From assembly GCA_003023195.1 (NCBI GenBank), contig PXRX01000028.1, positions 19,520 through 83,519 on the forward strand: a stretch of DNA of 64,000 nt, given 5' to 3'. Shown piece by piece: positions 18,071 to 27,217 of this stretch (position 1 is its first letter; each line of letters opens with the position of its first letter). The translations under genes were made by a program, and so were the position numbers. The notes beneath the pieces are model-generated. The model saw only the letters and a list, made by a program, of their open reading frames with translations, was not told the DNA's origin and made no database searches. The stretch is from Halobacteriales archaeon QS_8_69_26 (GTDB lineage: Archaea > Halobacteriota > Halobacteria > Halobacteriales > SW-7-71-33).

Positions 18071-18985
18071 ATGCTCGATCGGTTGCTCGGGCGGGCGGGC
18101 CTGAAAGAGCGGATAGCGGAACTGGAGGCCGAACTCGCCGAGGCCCGCGAGGAGGTCGACCGCCTCGAGGACCGCCTGGACGCCGAGGCCGGGCGGCGGT
18201 CGGCGGCCCAGAGCGGCCGCCAGGAGGCCGAGCGACGGGCCAACCGCCTGGAGGACCGGGTCGCGGGCCTGGAGGGGGAGATAGAGCACCTCCGCGACCC
18301 GGGGACGGACCTGGAGTTCCGGGACACCGCGACGCTCTCGGGCGATCGAACCCGGGCGGTCCTGGACCGGCTCGCGAGCGTCGAGGCGGGACCGGAGGGG
18401 GCGCTGACCGCCGCGGTCGAGGACGACCTCCCGGCGGAGGTCGAGGACACCTTCGGCCGGCGGGCGCGACTGGTCGCCGAGGCCGCGCCCTGCGTCGCCG
18501 TGACCGACGACACGGGGCTGGTCAGCGCGGCGCTGTCCGGCCCGGTCCGGCCCGACCCCTTCGTCGCGTGGGGCGAGGGGTTCGACCTCGACCGGTCGAA
18601 CTACCTGCCGACGGGGTCGTTCACCCTGGCGCTGGTCAGGGCCGACCTGTTCGCGCTGGGGACCTACGAAGGGGACGAGCGCGTCGACTACCGCGGGTTC
18701 GACAGCCCCGTCGGCGGCGACCACTCGAAGGGCGGTTTCTCCCAGGCGCGGTTCGAGCGCCTGCGCGACGAACAGGTCGAGGCCCACCTCGATCGGTGCC
18801 GGGAGGCCCTCGACGACCGGGCGGTCGATCCCCTCTACCTCGTCGGGGACCGGGGCACCGTCGAGGCACTCGCCGACGAGTACGACCCGGCCGCGACCGA
18901 CGCCGTCGACGCCACCGGCGACCCGGAGGACGCCCTCGCGACCGCCTTCCGCTCGTTCTGGGCGAGCAAGCTCTACCTGATCTGA
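18071..18985 (+). CDS. Vms1/Ankzf1 (VLRF1) family peptidyl-tRNA hydrolase/release-factor homologue
   Basis: N-terminal coiled coil; eRF1-like region with GGDHSKGGFSQARFERLRDEQVEAHLDRCREAL (VLRF1 Gln-loop motif); LYLVGDRGTVEAL. Confidence 0.85.
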   Translation: MLDRLLGRAGLKERIAELEAELAEAREEVDRLEDRLDAEAGRRSAAQSGRQEAERRANRLEDRVAGLEGEIEHLRDPGTDLEFRDTATLSGDRTRAVLDRLASVEAGPEGALTAAVEDDLPAEVEDTFGRRARLVAEAAPCVAVTDDTGLVSAALSGPVRPDPFVAWGEGFDLDRSNYLPTGSFTLALVRADLFALGTYEGDERVDYRGFDSPVGGDHSKGGFSQARFERLRDEQVEAHLDRCREALDDRAVDPLYLVGDRGTVEALADEYDPAATDAVDATGDPEDALATAFRSFWASKLYLI

Positions 18986-19090
18986 GACCGGTCGTCCTCC
19001 GTTCGGGACCGATCCGGCCCCAGCGACGACCCCGGCGCCCGGAGACCACGCGACACCCTCAAGACGCCGGCTCCACGAACGACGACCGAG

Positions 19091-19342
19091 ATGGAAGTGA
19101 CCGTCGAGGTCGCTGGCGAGGACACCCACCGGGTCGAGACCGACCCCGACGCGACCTACGCCGACCTGGTGCGGGCGGTCGACCTCAGCCCCCACGAGGT
19201 GTCGGTGCTGGTCGACGGCCGACCCGTCCCGGAGGACCAGCCCGTCGAGGCCGAATCCGTGACGGTCCTCCGGTTGATCAAGGGGGGTCGATCGCGGGAG
19301 CGACCGGTCGAGGGGCAGAGCGGTCGCGGCGGAACTGGTTAG
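19091..19342 (+). CDS. samp2: SAMP2-type ubiquitin-like modifier with a C-terminal extension
   Basis: MEVTVEVAGEDTHRVETDPDATYADLVRAVDLSPHEVSVLVDGRPVPEDQPVEAESVTVLRLIKGG followed by RSRERPVEGQSGRGGTG*. Confidence 0.88.
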   Translation: MEVTVEVAGEDTHRVETDPDATYADLVRAVDLSPHEVSVLVDGRPVPEDQPVEAESVTVLRLIKGGRSRERPVEGQSGRGGTG

Positions 19343-19367
19343 TATTCACCGACCCGTAGATCCAGCC

Positions 19368-19916
19368 ATGAGCCGGCACGAGGGGGACCCCGGGACGGGG
19401 ATCCCGTCGTTCGAGTTCGAACTCCCGAACGTCGGGGCGGGACCGGACACCCTGTCGCTGTCGGCGCTGGCGCGGGATCACTCCTTCGTCGTCCTGTTGC
19501 TCCAGCGCGACCACTACTGCATGAACTGCCGGGACCAGGTCCAGCGGGTGGCCGACCGGTACGGGGAGTTCCGGGCCCGGGACGCGGCGGTGGTCTCGGT
19601 GGTGCCCGAACCCCCCGAGCGCGTCCGGGAGTGGCACGAGCGGTACGACCTCCCCTACCCGCTGCTGGCCGACCCCGACGCCGCCGTCGGCGAGCGCTAC
19701 GACCAGCCCGTCCGGTTCGGGGTCCTCGGCGACGTCAGCGACTTCCTGGGGCGGATGCCCGAAGCCGTGGTGCTGGACGTCCGCGACCCCGAACGGGTCC
19801 GGACGCTGTACGTCCACCGCGGCACCTCGACGTTCGACAGGCCGGACGTCGACGACCTGCTGGACGTCATCGACGACGCCGGCGAGGCGGGGACCGGACC
19901 CGATCGGGACCGGTGA
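19368..19916 (+). CDS. Peroxiredoxin-like (AhpC/TSA) redoxin
   Basis: FVVLLLQRDHYCMNCRDQVQRVADRYGEFRARDAAVVSVVPEPPERVREW; thioredoxin-fold pattern with CxxC. Confidence 0.75.
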   Translation: MSRHEGDPGTGIPSFEFELPNVGAGPDTLSLSALARDHSFVVLLLQRDHYCMNCRDQVQRVADRYGEFRARDAAVVSVVPEPPERVREWHERYDLPYPLLADPDAAVGERYDQPVRFGVLGDVSDFLGRMPEAVVLDVRDPERVRTLYVHRGTSTFDRPDVDDLLDVIDDAGEAGTGPDRDR

Positions 19917-19919
19917 CGG

Positions 19920-21098
19920 TCAGAAGACTTCCTGCATCACTTCGAGGGTCCGCTCGCGGTCCTCCCAGGCGACGAAGACGGCGACGGTCGTCGCGGAGGT
20001 GACCATGTCGTAGATGTTGATGTGGGCCTCGGCCAGCGGGTCGACGATCCGTGCGAGTACGCCCGGCCGGGTCGGGAGTTCGCCGCCCGTCACGCGGACG
20101 ACCGCGATGCCGTCGTCGACGGTCACCGACGAGAGGGGCTCGTGGTCGACGACCTCCCGGTGGAGGACCTCCTCGGCCTCGCCCGCGATGTCCTCCTCGA
20201 CGTAGAAGGTGACCGAGTCCATCCCGCTGGAGACGGCGTCGATGTTGAGTCCGGCCTCGCCCAGCGCGGCCGAGAGATCCTGGAGGATCCCCGGCCGGTT
20301 CCGGATGGCCCGCCCGGCGACGGTGAGCGACGCCAGGGGCGTCTCGTTCAGGTCGACCAGGCTGTCGAACTCGCCCTCGACGCTCGTGCCGCCGGTCAGC
20401 AGGTCGCCGTGCTGGTAGTGGACGACCCTGACGTCCAGGTCGTCGTCCTTGTACCCCAGCGCCGAGGGGGCGACGACCTCCGCGCCGCGAAAGGACAGGT
20501 CCCGGAGTTCGTCGACCGTGATCCGGGCGACGTTCCGGGCGCCCTCGACGACCTGTGGGTCGCCGGTCATCACGCCCTCGACGTCGGTGACGATGACCAC
20601 CTCGTCGGCGTCCATGTACTTGCCGAGCATCATCGCCGTGGTGTCCGAGCCGCCGCGACCCAGCGTGACCACCTCGCCGTCGGGCGTCTCGGCGAGGAAT
20701 CCCGTCACGACCGGCACGACTTCGTCGAGGCGGTCGGCCAGCGCCCCGGCTCGATCCTGGGTGCGCTCGACGTCCACCTCGCCGGCGTCGTCGGTGAACA
20801 CGGGCCACTCGTCACTGCCGGGTTCGAGGAACGTCGCCTCGATCCCCCGGGCCGCGAGGGCGGCCTTCAGCATCCGGACGCTCGTTCGCTCGCCCATGCT
20901 GACTATCTCCGCCCGGTCGCGCTCGGGGGCGTCGAAGGTGATGTCCTCCAGCAGTTCGTCGGTACTCGACCCCATCGCAGAGGCGACGACGACGATCTCG
21001 TGGCCCTCGCGGACCGCGGCGGCCACCGAGTCGGCCGCCCGGGCGACCCGCTCCCCGGTACCCAGCGAGGTCCCCCCGAACTTCGCTACGACCCGCAT
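19920..21098 (-). CDS. lysC: Aspartate kinase
   Basis: MRVVAKFGGTSLGTGERV, TLGRGGSDTTAMMLGKYMDADEVVIVTDVEGVMTGDP, two C-terminal ACT regions. Confidence 0.95.
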   Translation of the reverse strand: MRVVAKFGGTSLGTGERVARAADSVAAAVREGHEIVVVASAMGSSTDELLEDITFDAPERDRAEIVSMGERTSVRMLKAALAARGIEATFLEPGSDEWPVFTDDAGEVDVERTQDRAGALADRLDEVVPVVTGFLAETPDGEVVTLGRGGSDTTAMMLGKYMDADEVVIVTDVEGVMTGDPQVVEGARNVARITVDELRDLSFRGAEVVAPSALGYKDDDLDVRVVHYQHGDLLTGGTSVEGEFDSLVDLNETPLASLTVAGRAIRNRPGILQDLSAALGEAGLNIDAVSSGMDSVTFYVEEDIAGEAEEVLHREVVDHEPLSSVTVDDGIAVVRVTGGELPTRPGVLARIVDPLAEAHINIYDMVTSATTVAVFVAWEDRERTLEVMQEVF

Positions 21099-21305
21099 CG
21101 CACCACCGCGACCCGTTCGGCGTCCGCAGGCGTGGATATCATGGACTACCCTGGTCGTTCGGACGGCAAAAGTCGTTGGGTTGTGCCCCGACTGATCCCG
21201 TATTAGTCGAACCGTCGATATTTTATACACTCAGTGAGTCTGTTTGGTCAATTGTTCTTTTTAATTCGGGTCCAGATGATAAATATACTCCTATGTTTTA
21301 CTATA

Positions 21306-21929
21306 CTATTTTGAAAAGTTCTTCGATTTTATGACTGCAGCTTTGATCCAGTATAAATAACTACGATCTTCATAAGATTCGACCCAGACTTCCATAATAT
21401 ACTTGTCCTTTGGTGGATCCTCTTCAACGTTTGCTCGGATGCCGCCGGCACCTTTTATCCCTCTTACTTCGCTGCCATTCTTATAAGTAGCAGCAATCTT
21501 AGAAATAACCAAAGCATGTCCCCCAGAGTATGGTGCATCGGGAGCGAACTTCCCGAGTGAATAGTTCCCATCTATATCTGTTAGATCGACCGTCACTCTC
21601 TCGGTGTGACGGCACTCACCACTCGGTAAAGCAAGTGCTGTTATCTTCGGCTTGTATGGACCTCTGTAGGTGTCTCGTAGGCACGGATCCATATCCCCCT
21701 CTTTTTCGACGAAAACGACTTCGAATGTCACATTTACGTGCTCGAGCTCAGCAGGGATATCTCCACTTCTTATGACATATTCGATACTCTCGTTTTCGGA
21801 CTGAACCTGTGATGCTTCGTTAGTGGGTGTTGAAGTCGGCGTCGGATCGCCGATCCCCAACCCCGATCCGAAACACCCGGAAACGGTTATCAATGCTATT
21901 ACAATTGTAATCTGGATCCATCGAGGCAT
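21306..21929 (-). CDS. Hypothetical lipoprotein in an AT-rich island
   Basis: MPRWIQITIVIALITVSGCFGSGLGIGDPTPTSTPT (lipobox VSGC); surrounding DNA visibly lower in GC. Confidence 0.75.
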   Translation of the reverse strand: MPRWIQITIVIALITVSGCFGSGLGIGDPTPTSTPTNEASQVQSENESIEYVIRSGDIPAELEHVNVTFEVVFVEKEGDMDPCLRDTYRGPYKPKITALALPSGECRHTERVTVDLTDIDGNYSLGKFAPDAPYSGGHALVISKIAATYKNGSEVRGIKGAGGIRANVEEDPPKDKYIMEVWVESYEDRSYLYWIKAAVIKSKNFSK

Positions 21930-22135
21930 ATTTAATATGTTGGATAAAAATTGTAAATACTTTGTGCGGCAACTAGAAGTAGTATTCAGAAAAACGATCC
22001 CCGGATCTTTCACCGATGTTAATACGAAGGTAGAGGATCAACCTATTTAACCCACCCGGACAATGTAACGTTGATGAAAAAGCCGACCGCGAACGGGGTG
22101 AGCGGTCGGTGGTTACGCTTCCAACCCGTCCCCAG

Positions 22136-22172
22136 CCAGCTTTTACTCGCTCCGTTCGCTCGCAAAAGCTGG
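22136..22172. terminator. Inverted repeat CCAGCTTTT...AAAAGCTGG downstream of the aminopeptidase gene; possible terminator or REP-like element
   Basis: CCAGCTTTTACTCGCTCCGTTCGCTCGCAAAAGCTGG: perfect 9-bp arms; a few bases downstream of the minus-strand stop at 22183. Confidence 0.55.
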
Positions 22173-22182
22173 ACCAAAACGG

Positions 22183-23271
22183 TCACTCCTCGAATTCTTC
22201 GAAGACGAACGTCCCGTCCCGCTGGACTACCTCCCCGTCCACCTCGATCCGCGAGTCCTCGCTCATGTCGACGATCATGTCCATGTGGACCGCCGAGTCG
22301 TTGCGCTCGCGGTCCTCGCCGACGGTCCACTCGTAGGCGCGTCCGAGCGCCATGTGGACGGTGTCGCCCATCTTCTCGTCGAACAGGGTGTTGTCGGTGA
22401 ACCGGTCGATGTCCCGGTTCATCCCGATCCCCAGTTCGCCGAGGCGGCTGGCACCCTCGTCCGTCTCCAGAACCGCCGCCAGGACCTCCTCGTTCTTCTC
22501 GGCGGCGAACTCGACCACCTCGCCGTCCTCGAACGTGAGGTGGACGTCCTCGACCTCCCGGCCCTGGGCCATCAGGGGCATGTCGAAGTGGACCTCGCCC
22601 TCGACGGAGTCGGGCACCGGCGCGGTGTAGACCTCGCCACCGGGGAGGTTCTTCTCGGCGTAGTCGTTGGCCGTGATCATGCCGTCGACGGACATCGTGA
22701 CGTCGGTCCCCTCGCCCGAGACGATCCGTACCTCGTCGGCGGGGTCGAGGATCTCGACCATGTGCTCCTGGAACTCGCGCTGTTCCTCCCAGTCCTTGTT
22801 GATGGCCGACCAGACGAACTCCTCGTAGGCGTCGGTGCTCATCTCGGCGTCCTGGGCGTTGCCCGGCGCGGGGTACTGGGTGCCGACCCACCGCTTCTCC
22901 ATCATCGCCTCCTGGATGGGCTTCTGGACCTTGCCCATCGCCGCGTTCTTCTCCGGCGGCACGTCGCCCGTCTCGTGGGTGTTCCGCGAGGCGCTGACCA
23001 TGATGGCGACGTCGGCCTCCTCGACGGCCGCCAGGGCGTGCTCGGCCAGTTCGAAGTCCTCGGGGTCCATCGCGTGCATGTAGGCCCGGTTGGCCCGGCC
23101 GGACTGGGACATCCGCACCGGCTTGGCCCCCCGCTCGCCCAGTTTCTCGTACAGCGCCACCAGCAGGTCCTCGGCCGCGTCCGGCGCGCGGACGATGACC
23201 TCGTCCCCCTGCTCGACCGACACGGAATGATCGACGATTATCTCGGCGTGGTCCTCGACTCTCGGGTCCAT
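22183..23271 (-). CDS. M29 family aminopeptidase
   Basis: MDPRVEDHAEIIVDHSVSVEQGDEVIVRAP...; GEGTDVTMSVDG, GGEVYTAPVPDSVEGEVHFDMPLMAQGREVEDVHLTFEDGEVVEFAA, ELGIGMNRDIDRFTDNTLFDEKMGDTVHMALGRAY. Confidence 0.93.
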   Translation of the reverse strand: MDPRVEDHAEIIVDHSVSVEQGDEVIVRAPDAAEDLLVALYEKLGERGAKPVRMSQSGRANRAYMHAMDPEDFELAEHALAAVEEADVAIMVSASRNTHETGDVPPEKNAAMGKVQKPIQEAMMEKRWVGTQYPAPGNAQDAEMSTDAYEEFVWSAINKDWEEQREFQEHMVEILDPADEVRIVSGEGTDVTMSVDGMITANDYAEKNLPGGEVYTAPVPDSVEGEVHFDMPLMAQGREVEDVHLTFEDGEVVEFAAEKNEEVLAAVLETDEGASRLGELGIGMNRDIDRFTDNTLFDEKMGDTVHMALGRAYEWTVGEDRERNDSAVHMDMIVDMSEDSRIEVDGEVVQRDGTFVFEEFEE

Positions 23272-23378
23272 GGTCCGGTCGACGACCGGGGGCGACAAAA
23301 CCGTTTCCGGAACTGCGCTTCGGTAAGGATCCAAAGCAGTCGGGTCGTGCGAGAACCGGAGGATCAGGGCCTCGGCGC

Positions 23379-24635
23379 TTAGACGCCCGTCGAGTACCGC
23401 AGGATGCCGGCGACGCCGCCGAAGGCGTCGTACAGTTGCTCGCCCTTCTCGAAGTCGGTGGAGATGAACTTCGTCTCGGTGCCCCGCTGTTCGGCCAGGG
23501 TCATGAGGTGCTCGATGGCGTCCTCGCGGTCCGTCTCCTCGGCGGACTCGCCACACTCCGAGCAGGCGTGGTCTGGGGTGTCGTCGCTGCTGTCGACCAT
23601 CTCGTAGTCGGTGTGGCCGTTGGGGCACTCGAAGGTGACGACGTCCGAGCGCAGGTCCTCGCTGATGAGCAAGCGGTCGACCGACCCCATGTTGAGGTTC
23701 TGGCGGGTCTGGGCGAACCCGTAGGTCGCGAGGTCGCCGTCGTAGAGGTTCTCGAAGAACTCCTCCATCTCCGCCTTGTCCTTCATTATCTCCGCGTCGG
23801 CCAGGGCGTCCTCGGCGTTGTCCACCAGGTCGTACAGCCCCGACTCGTCGGTGTAGGCCACGTCGAACAGCCCCAGGATCTCCTCCTGGAGTTCGTGGTG
23901 GAGGTAGTCGCCGTCCTCGAACTCCTCCTTGGTCGGCGAGGGACCGCCGACCAGGATCCCGTCGATCTCGTGGCGCTTGGGGACGAACAGTTCGTTGGCC
24001 ATCTCCGCGACCTCCTGGTAGAAGTTGTCGATGGCCTCCAGGCGCAGGCGGGCGAACCGCTGGGCGGACTGACCCCCTTTGCGCTGCTTGCCCGGGACCA
24101 GCGAGGAGGCGGACTTGACGGGCACGACGCGCTTGCCCTTCAGCCACCCGACGTTGGCCTCCCGCCGGTCGAGGACGATCAGCCCGTACAGCCCCTTGTC
24201 CGCGAGCATGTTCTCCAGGGGCTCGGTGAGGAACTCGGAGTCGCAGTGGTAGCGGAACGACTCGACGGGTTCCGGCGGCGACTCCAGGACCCGGGTGATC
24301 ATGTCCGATCGCCCGCCGCCGGTGTCGACGGCCCCGGAGAAGAGCACCATCCCGTTCTCCGGCGGGTAGGTCTCGTAGTAGCGCAGGCGGTCCTTGATGC
24401 TCTTGAGGGCGTCCTGGACGTTGGTCCGGGTCTGCTTGGACTTGATGTTCGACGCCTCGCTGTGTTCCTGGGTGACGTGGGCGACGACCGAACTGATCTG
24501 CTTGTCCTCGGGGACGTAGATGGTGACCAGTTGCGTTCCTGATCCCTCGTACTCCTGGAGCTCCTCGATTACCTTCCGGAACTCGTACTTCTTCCGGTCC
24601 TCGGAAGGTCCGTCTTCCTGTTCCTGTTTACTCAT
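23379..24635 (-). CDS. prf1: Peptide chain release factor aRF-1
   Basis: Full eRF1 architecture: TNVQDALKSIKDRL, GGQ motif KGGQSAQRFARLRLEAIDNFYQEVAE, C-terminal Cys-containing domain. Confidence 0.97.
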   Translation of the reverse strand: MSKQEQEDGPSEDRKKYEFRKVIEELQEYEGSGTQLVTIYVPEDKQISSVVAHVTQEHSEASNIKSKQTRTNVQDALKSIKDRLRYYETYPPENGMVLFSGAVDTGGGRSDMITRVLESPPEPVESFRYHCDSEFLTEPLENMLADKGLYGLIVLDRREANVGWLKGKRVVPVKSASSLVPGKQRKGGQSAQRFARLRLEAIDNFYQEVAEMANELFVPKRHEIDGILVGGPSPTKEEFEDGDYLHHELQEEILGLFDVAYTDESGLYDLVDNAEDALADAEIMKDKAEMEEFFENLYDGDLATYGFAQTRQNLNMGSVDRLLISEDLRSDVVTFECPNGHTDYEMVDSSDDTPDHACSECGESAEETDREDAIEHLMTLAEQRGTETKFISTDFEKGEQLYDAFGGVAGILRYSTGV

Positions 24636-25124
24636 TACCCCGAATAGGGCCTTGACCGGGTAAGTAAGCTACGACGGCGTGATCCGGGATCACAATGGGG
24701 GGATTACGGGTCGGGTGAACCCCTCGGATCGGTCGGGCTCTTCGGAGGTGTTGGCCTATTCGTCACCTCACCCGGATCCGTCACGACCTCCCCGAAAGCC
24801 CCCGACCCGCTCGACTCGGAGGACTCGCTGCGCTCCTCGGCTCGCTCCCGCTGGTCGCTCGCCTTCGGTGCTTGCTTCGTCCGCCGTCGTCCAGCGGGTC
24901 GGCCCCTTTCATCCCCGCCCGGTGCCGGATCACCGGAATCACGGTTCACACTGGGGGTGCGCCCAGGTGCTTGGACCCCTCACCTCCCCGCCCGGTCGGT
25001 CGCCGTCCGGAGCGGCCCTCCACGGCGTTCCGGGCCGCTCCGGGGGGATCCGACCGGGTGCGTCCGTCGGGCACCCCGGCGGTCGGTCTCGGCGGGGTCC
25101 GGTGAGCGAGAGGGGTACGGAGGG

Positions 25125-25907
25125 TCACCCGATCGGTTCGGTGAGGTCGACGAGTTCCTCGTGGAGGCCCTCGTCGACGGTGGCGACGTACAGCGGTCCG
25201 AACCGGTGGACGTGGGCGCCGGCCTCCTCGGCGAGGAGTTCGCCGGCGTGCTGTTCCTCCTGGTCGGCGTGGTAGGTGACCATCCCCTCGATCCGTCCGC
25301 GGGCGAACACGCCCCAGTGGACCGTCGGCGACCACGACTCGATGACCCGCTTGACCGTGACCGACAGGGCGTCCTGGAGGGTCGCGGCGGTCGCCATCAA
25401 CTGGGGTTCGCGCTTGACCTCGTGTCCGATCACCCACCCGACCGTGGCGGCCTCGGTGGCGACGCCGGACCCCTCGGCGGTGACCGGGTCGCCGTTGTAG
25501 CGCACGCCCTCGCCCCGCCGGGCGACGTAGCGGTCCTCGACGGCGGGGACTTCGACGGCCGCGACCACCGGTTCCTCGTCCTCCAGGACGGTCGCACAGA
25601 CCCCGAAGGTCGGGAGGCCGGCGACGAAGTCGTTGGTGCCGTCCAGCGGGTCGATCACCCACCGGTACGGCGAGTTCGGGTCACCGGCGTGTTCGCCCGA
25701 CTCCTCGGCGGTGATCCGGTGGTCCGGGAACGCCTCGCGGACGACCGAGAGGACCCGTCGCTCGGACTCGCGGTCGGCCTCGCTCTCCACGTCGTGGGGA
25801 CCGTACTCGGCGTCGGCGTCGCTCCCGCGGAACGCCTCCCGGAGGTAGTCGCCGCCGGCCCGGACCGCCTCGACGGCCGTCGCCTCGACCGCGTCGAGGT
25901 CCGTCAC
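25125..25907 (-). CDS. Inositol monophosphatase family protein
   Basis: ITAEESGEHAG, WVIDPLDGTNDFVAGLPTFGV, plus the C-terminal aspartate/glutamate region; GTG start. Confidence 0.9.
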   Translation of the reverse strand: MTDLDAVEATAVEAVRAGGDYLREAFRGSDADAEYGPHDVESEADRESERRVLSVVREAFPDHRITAEESGEHAGDPNSPYRWVIDPLDGTNDFVAGLPTFGVCATVLEDEEPVVAAVEVPAVEDRYVARRGEGVRYNGDPVTAEGSGVATEAATVGWVIGHEVKREPQLMATAATLQDALSVTVKRVIESWSPTVHWGVFARGRIEGMVTYHADQEEQHAGELLAEEAGAHVHRFGPLYVATVDEGLHEELVDLTEPIG

Positions 25908-26018
25908 GGCGACTCCCCCCCGGGAATCGGTCGCTGTGGGCCCTGCATTGGATCCACGTCGGGCGTCGCCGTCCAAATGGGTTCCGGGCGATCGACGGAC
26001 GACCCGACCGCGGGACCG

Positions 26019-26909
26019 CTACCGGTTGTTCCTGACCGAGAGGACGACGCTGCGGGCCTCCCGGCGGACCGACCCGGTCGTCGACCCGGCGATGAACCGC
26101 CGGAGCCGGCCCTTCGTCGGCGCGCCGACGACCGTGAGCCCGTAGTACTGGGACTGCTCGACGATCGCCTCCGCCGGGTCCGCGGCCTCCAGCACCCACG
26201 TCGACGTGGACCCGGGGCGACCGATCCGTTCGGTCGCGGCCTCGACGCACGCCCGGGCCGCCTCGCGCCGGCGGTCCGGGGGGTCCTCGGGGACGACGTG
26301 GAGGACGTCGACCCACGCGTCGTTCTCGGCGGCGACCCGTCCGGCGACGTCCGTCGCCAGGCCGGAGTGGGGGCCGTCGGCGACCGCCAGCAGGACCGAC
26401 GGGACCCGCTCGTAGCCCGTGTTCCCGGCGACGGTGACCACGTCACAGTCCGCGTGAACCGCCAACCGCTCGGTGAGCCCGCGCCGGAGCAGTCCGGCCG
26501 CCGACCCGCCGGGCACGACCAGGGTGTCGACGTCGTGGCGCTCGACCGCGCCCAGGATCCCCCGGGCGAGGGTGCGGGCGCCGCTGATCCCGACCCGGCG
26601 CGGTCCCGGGGGAGAGACCCGCTCGACCGCCCAGTCGAGGATCCGTTCCTCCGCCTCGGCGGTGAGGTCGGCCCGGGGGCCGGGGGCCGGAGCGTCCCCC
26701 CCGGCGACGGGATCCGAGACGTGTAACGAGGCGTCCGTCGACCGCGCCAGCGCGGCCGCGACCCGGACCTGGTCGGTCGTAGCCGACCCCTGGGACGCGA
26801 TGAGCGGCGCGAGGATGTGCTCGCCCGCCAGGCCCCCCGCCACCGTCGACGGTCCGTCCGACGGACCACCCGACGCCCCCGAGAGGATCCCCAGCCCTGC
26901 GACTCTCAT
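26019..26909 (-). CDS. UspA-type universal stress protein (two-domain)
   Basis: DTLVVPGGSAAGLLRRGLTERLAVHADCDVVTVAGN, LTVVGAPTKGRLRRFIAGSTTGSVRREARSVVLSVRNNR. Confidence 0.85.
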   Translation of the reverse strand: MRVAGLGILSGASGGPSDGPSTVAGGLAGEHILAPLIASQGSATTDQVRVAAALARSTDASLHVSDPVAGGDAPAPGPRADLTAEAEERILDWAVERVSPPGPRRVGISGARTLARGILGAVERHDVDTLVVPGGSAAGLLRRGLTERLAVHADCDVVTVAGNTGYERVPSVLLAVADGPHSGLATDVAGRVAAENDAWVDVLHVVPEDPPDRRREAARACVEAATERIGRPGSTSTWVLEAADPAEAIVEQSQYYGLTVVGAPTKGRLRRFIAGSTTGSVRREARSVVLSVRNNR

Positions 26910-27043
26910 GCCTACCAACAGTTCCTCCCTGCTTAAAAACCCGGGAGATAGTTCACGGCCGTCCCGTCCCCGGATTCCGTCGATCGTCCGCGGTCGTGCA
27001 TCAACCGCACACGACCGCACCGTCCCTCCGCCCTCCCCGGATT

Positions 27044-27061
27044 TACAGTAAGGTTACAGTA
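27044..27061. promoter_or_regulatory. CAGTA-N4-TAC(T/A)G near-palindrome upstream of the UspA gene
   Basis: TACAGTAAGGTTACAGTA; shares TACAGTAAGGTTAC with the site at 46625. Confidence 0.5.
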
Positions 27062-27091
27062 CGGGGATCCGGTCGGTCCGAGAGCGCCGGT

Positions 27092-27198
27092 CCGGCGACG
27101 ACCGATGCAATTCCGCACCGACCCCGGCGACGACCGATGCAATTCCGCGCCGACCCCGGCGACGACCGACGCAATTCCGCGCCGACCCCGGCGACGAT
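27092..27198. repeat. 32-bp tandem repeat, three units plus a partial
   Basis: CCGGCGACGACCGATGCAATTCCGCACCGACC repeated at 27092, 27124 and 27156. Confidence 0.95.
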
Positions 27199-27217
27199 CA
27201 CTCCGCGTCGACGGCGA

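Noticed and set aside
24704-24949. 81-aa minus-strand ORF
   Set aside because: Low-complexity product of the hairpin repeats (RERAEERSESSESSGSG); no start context or homology recognised.
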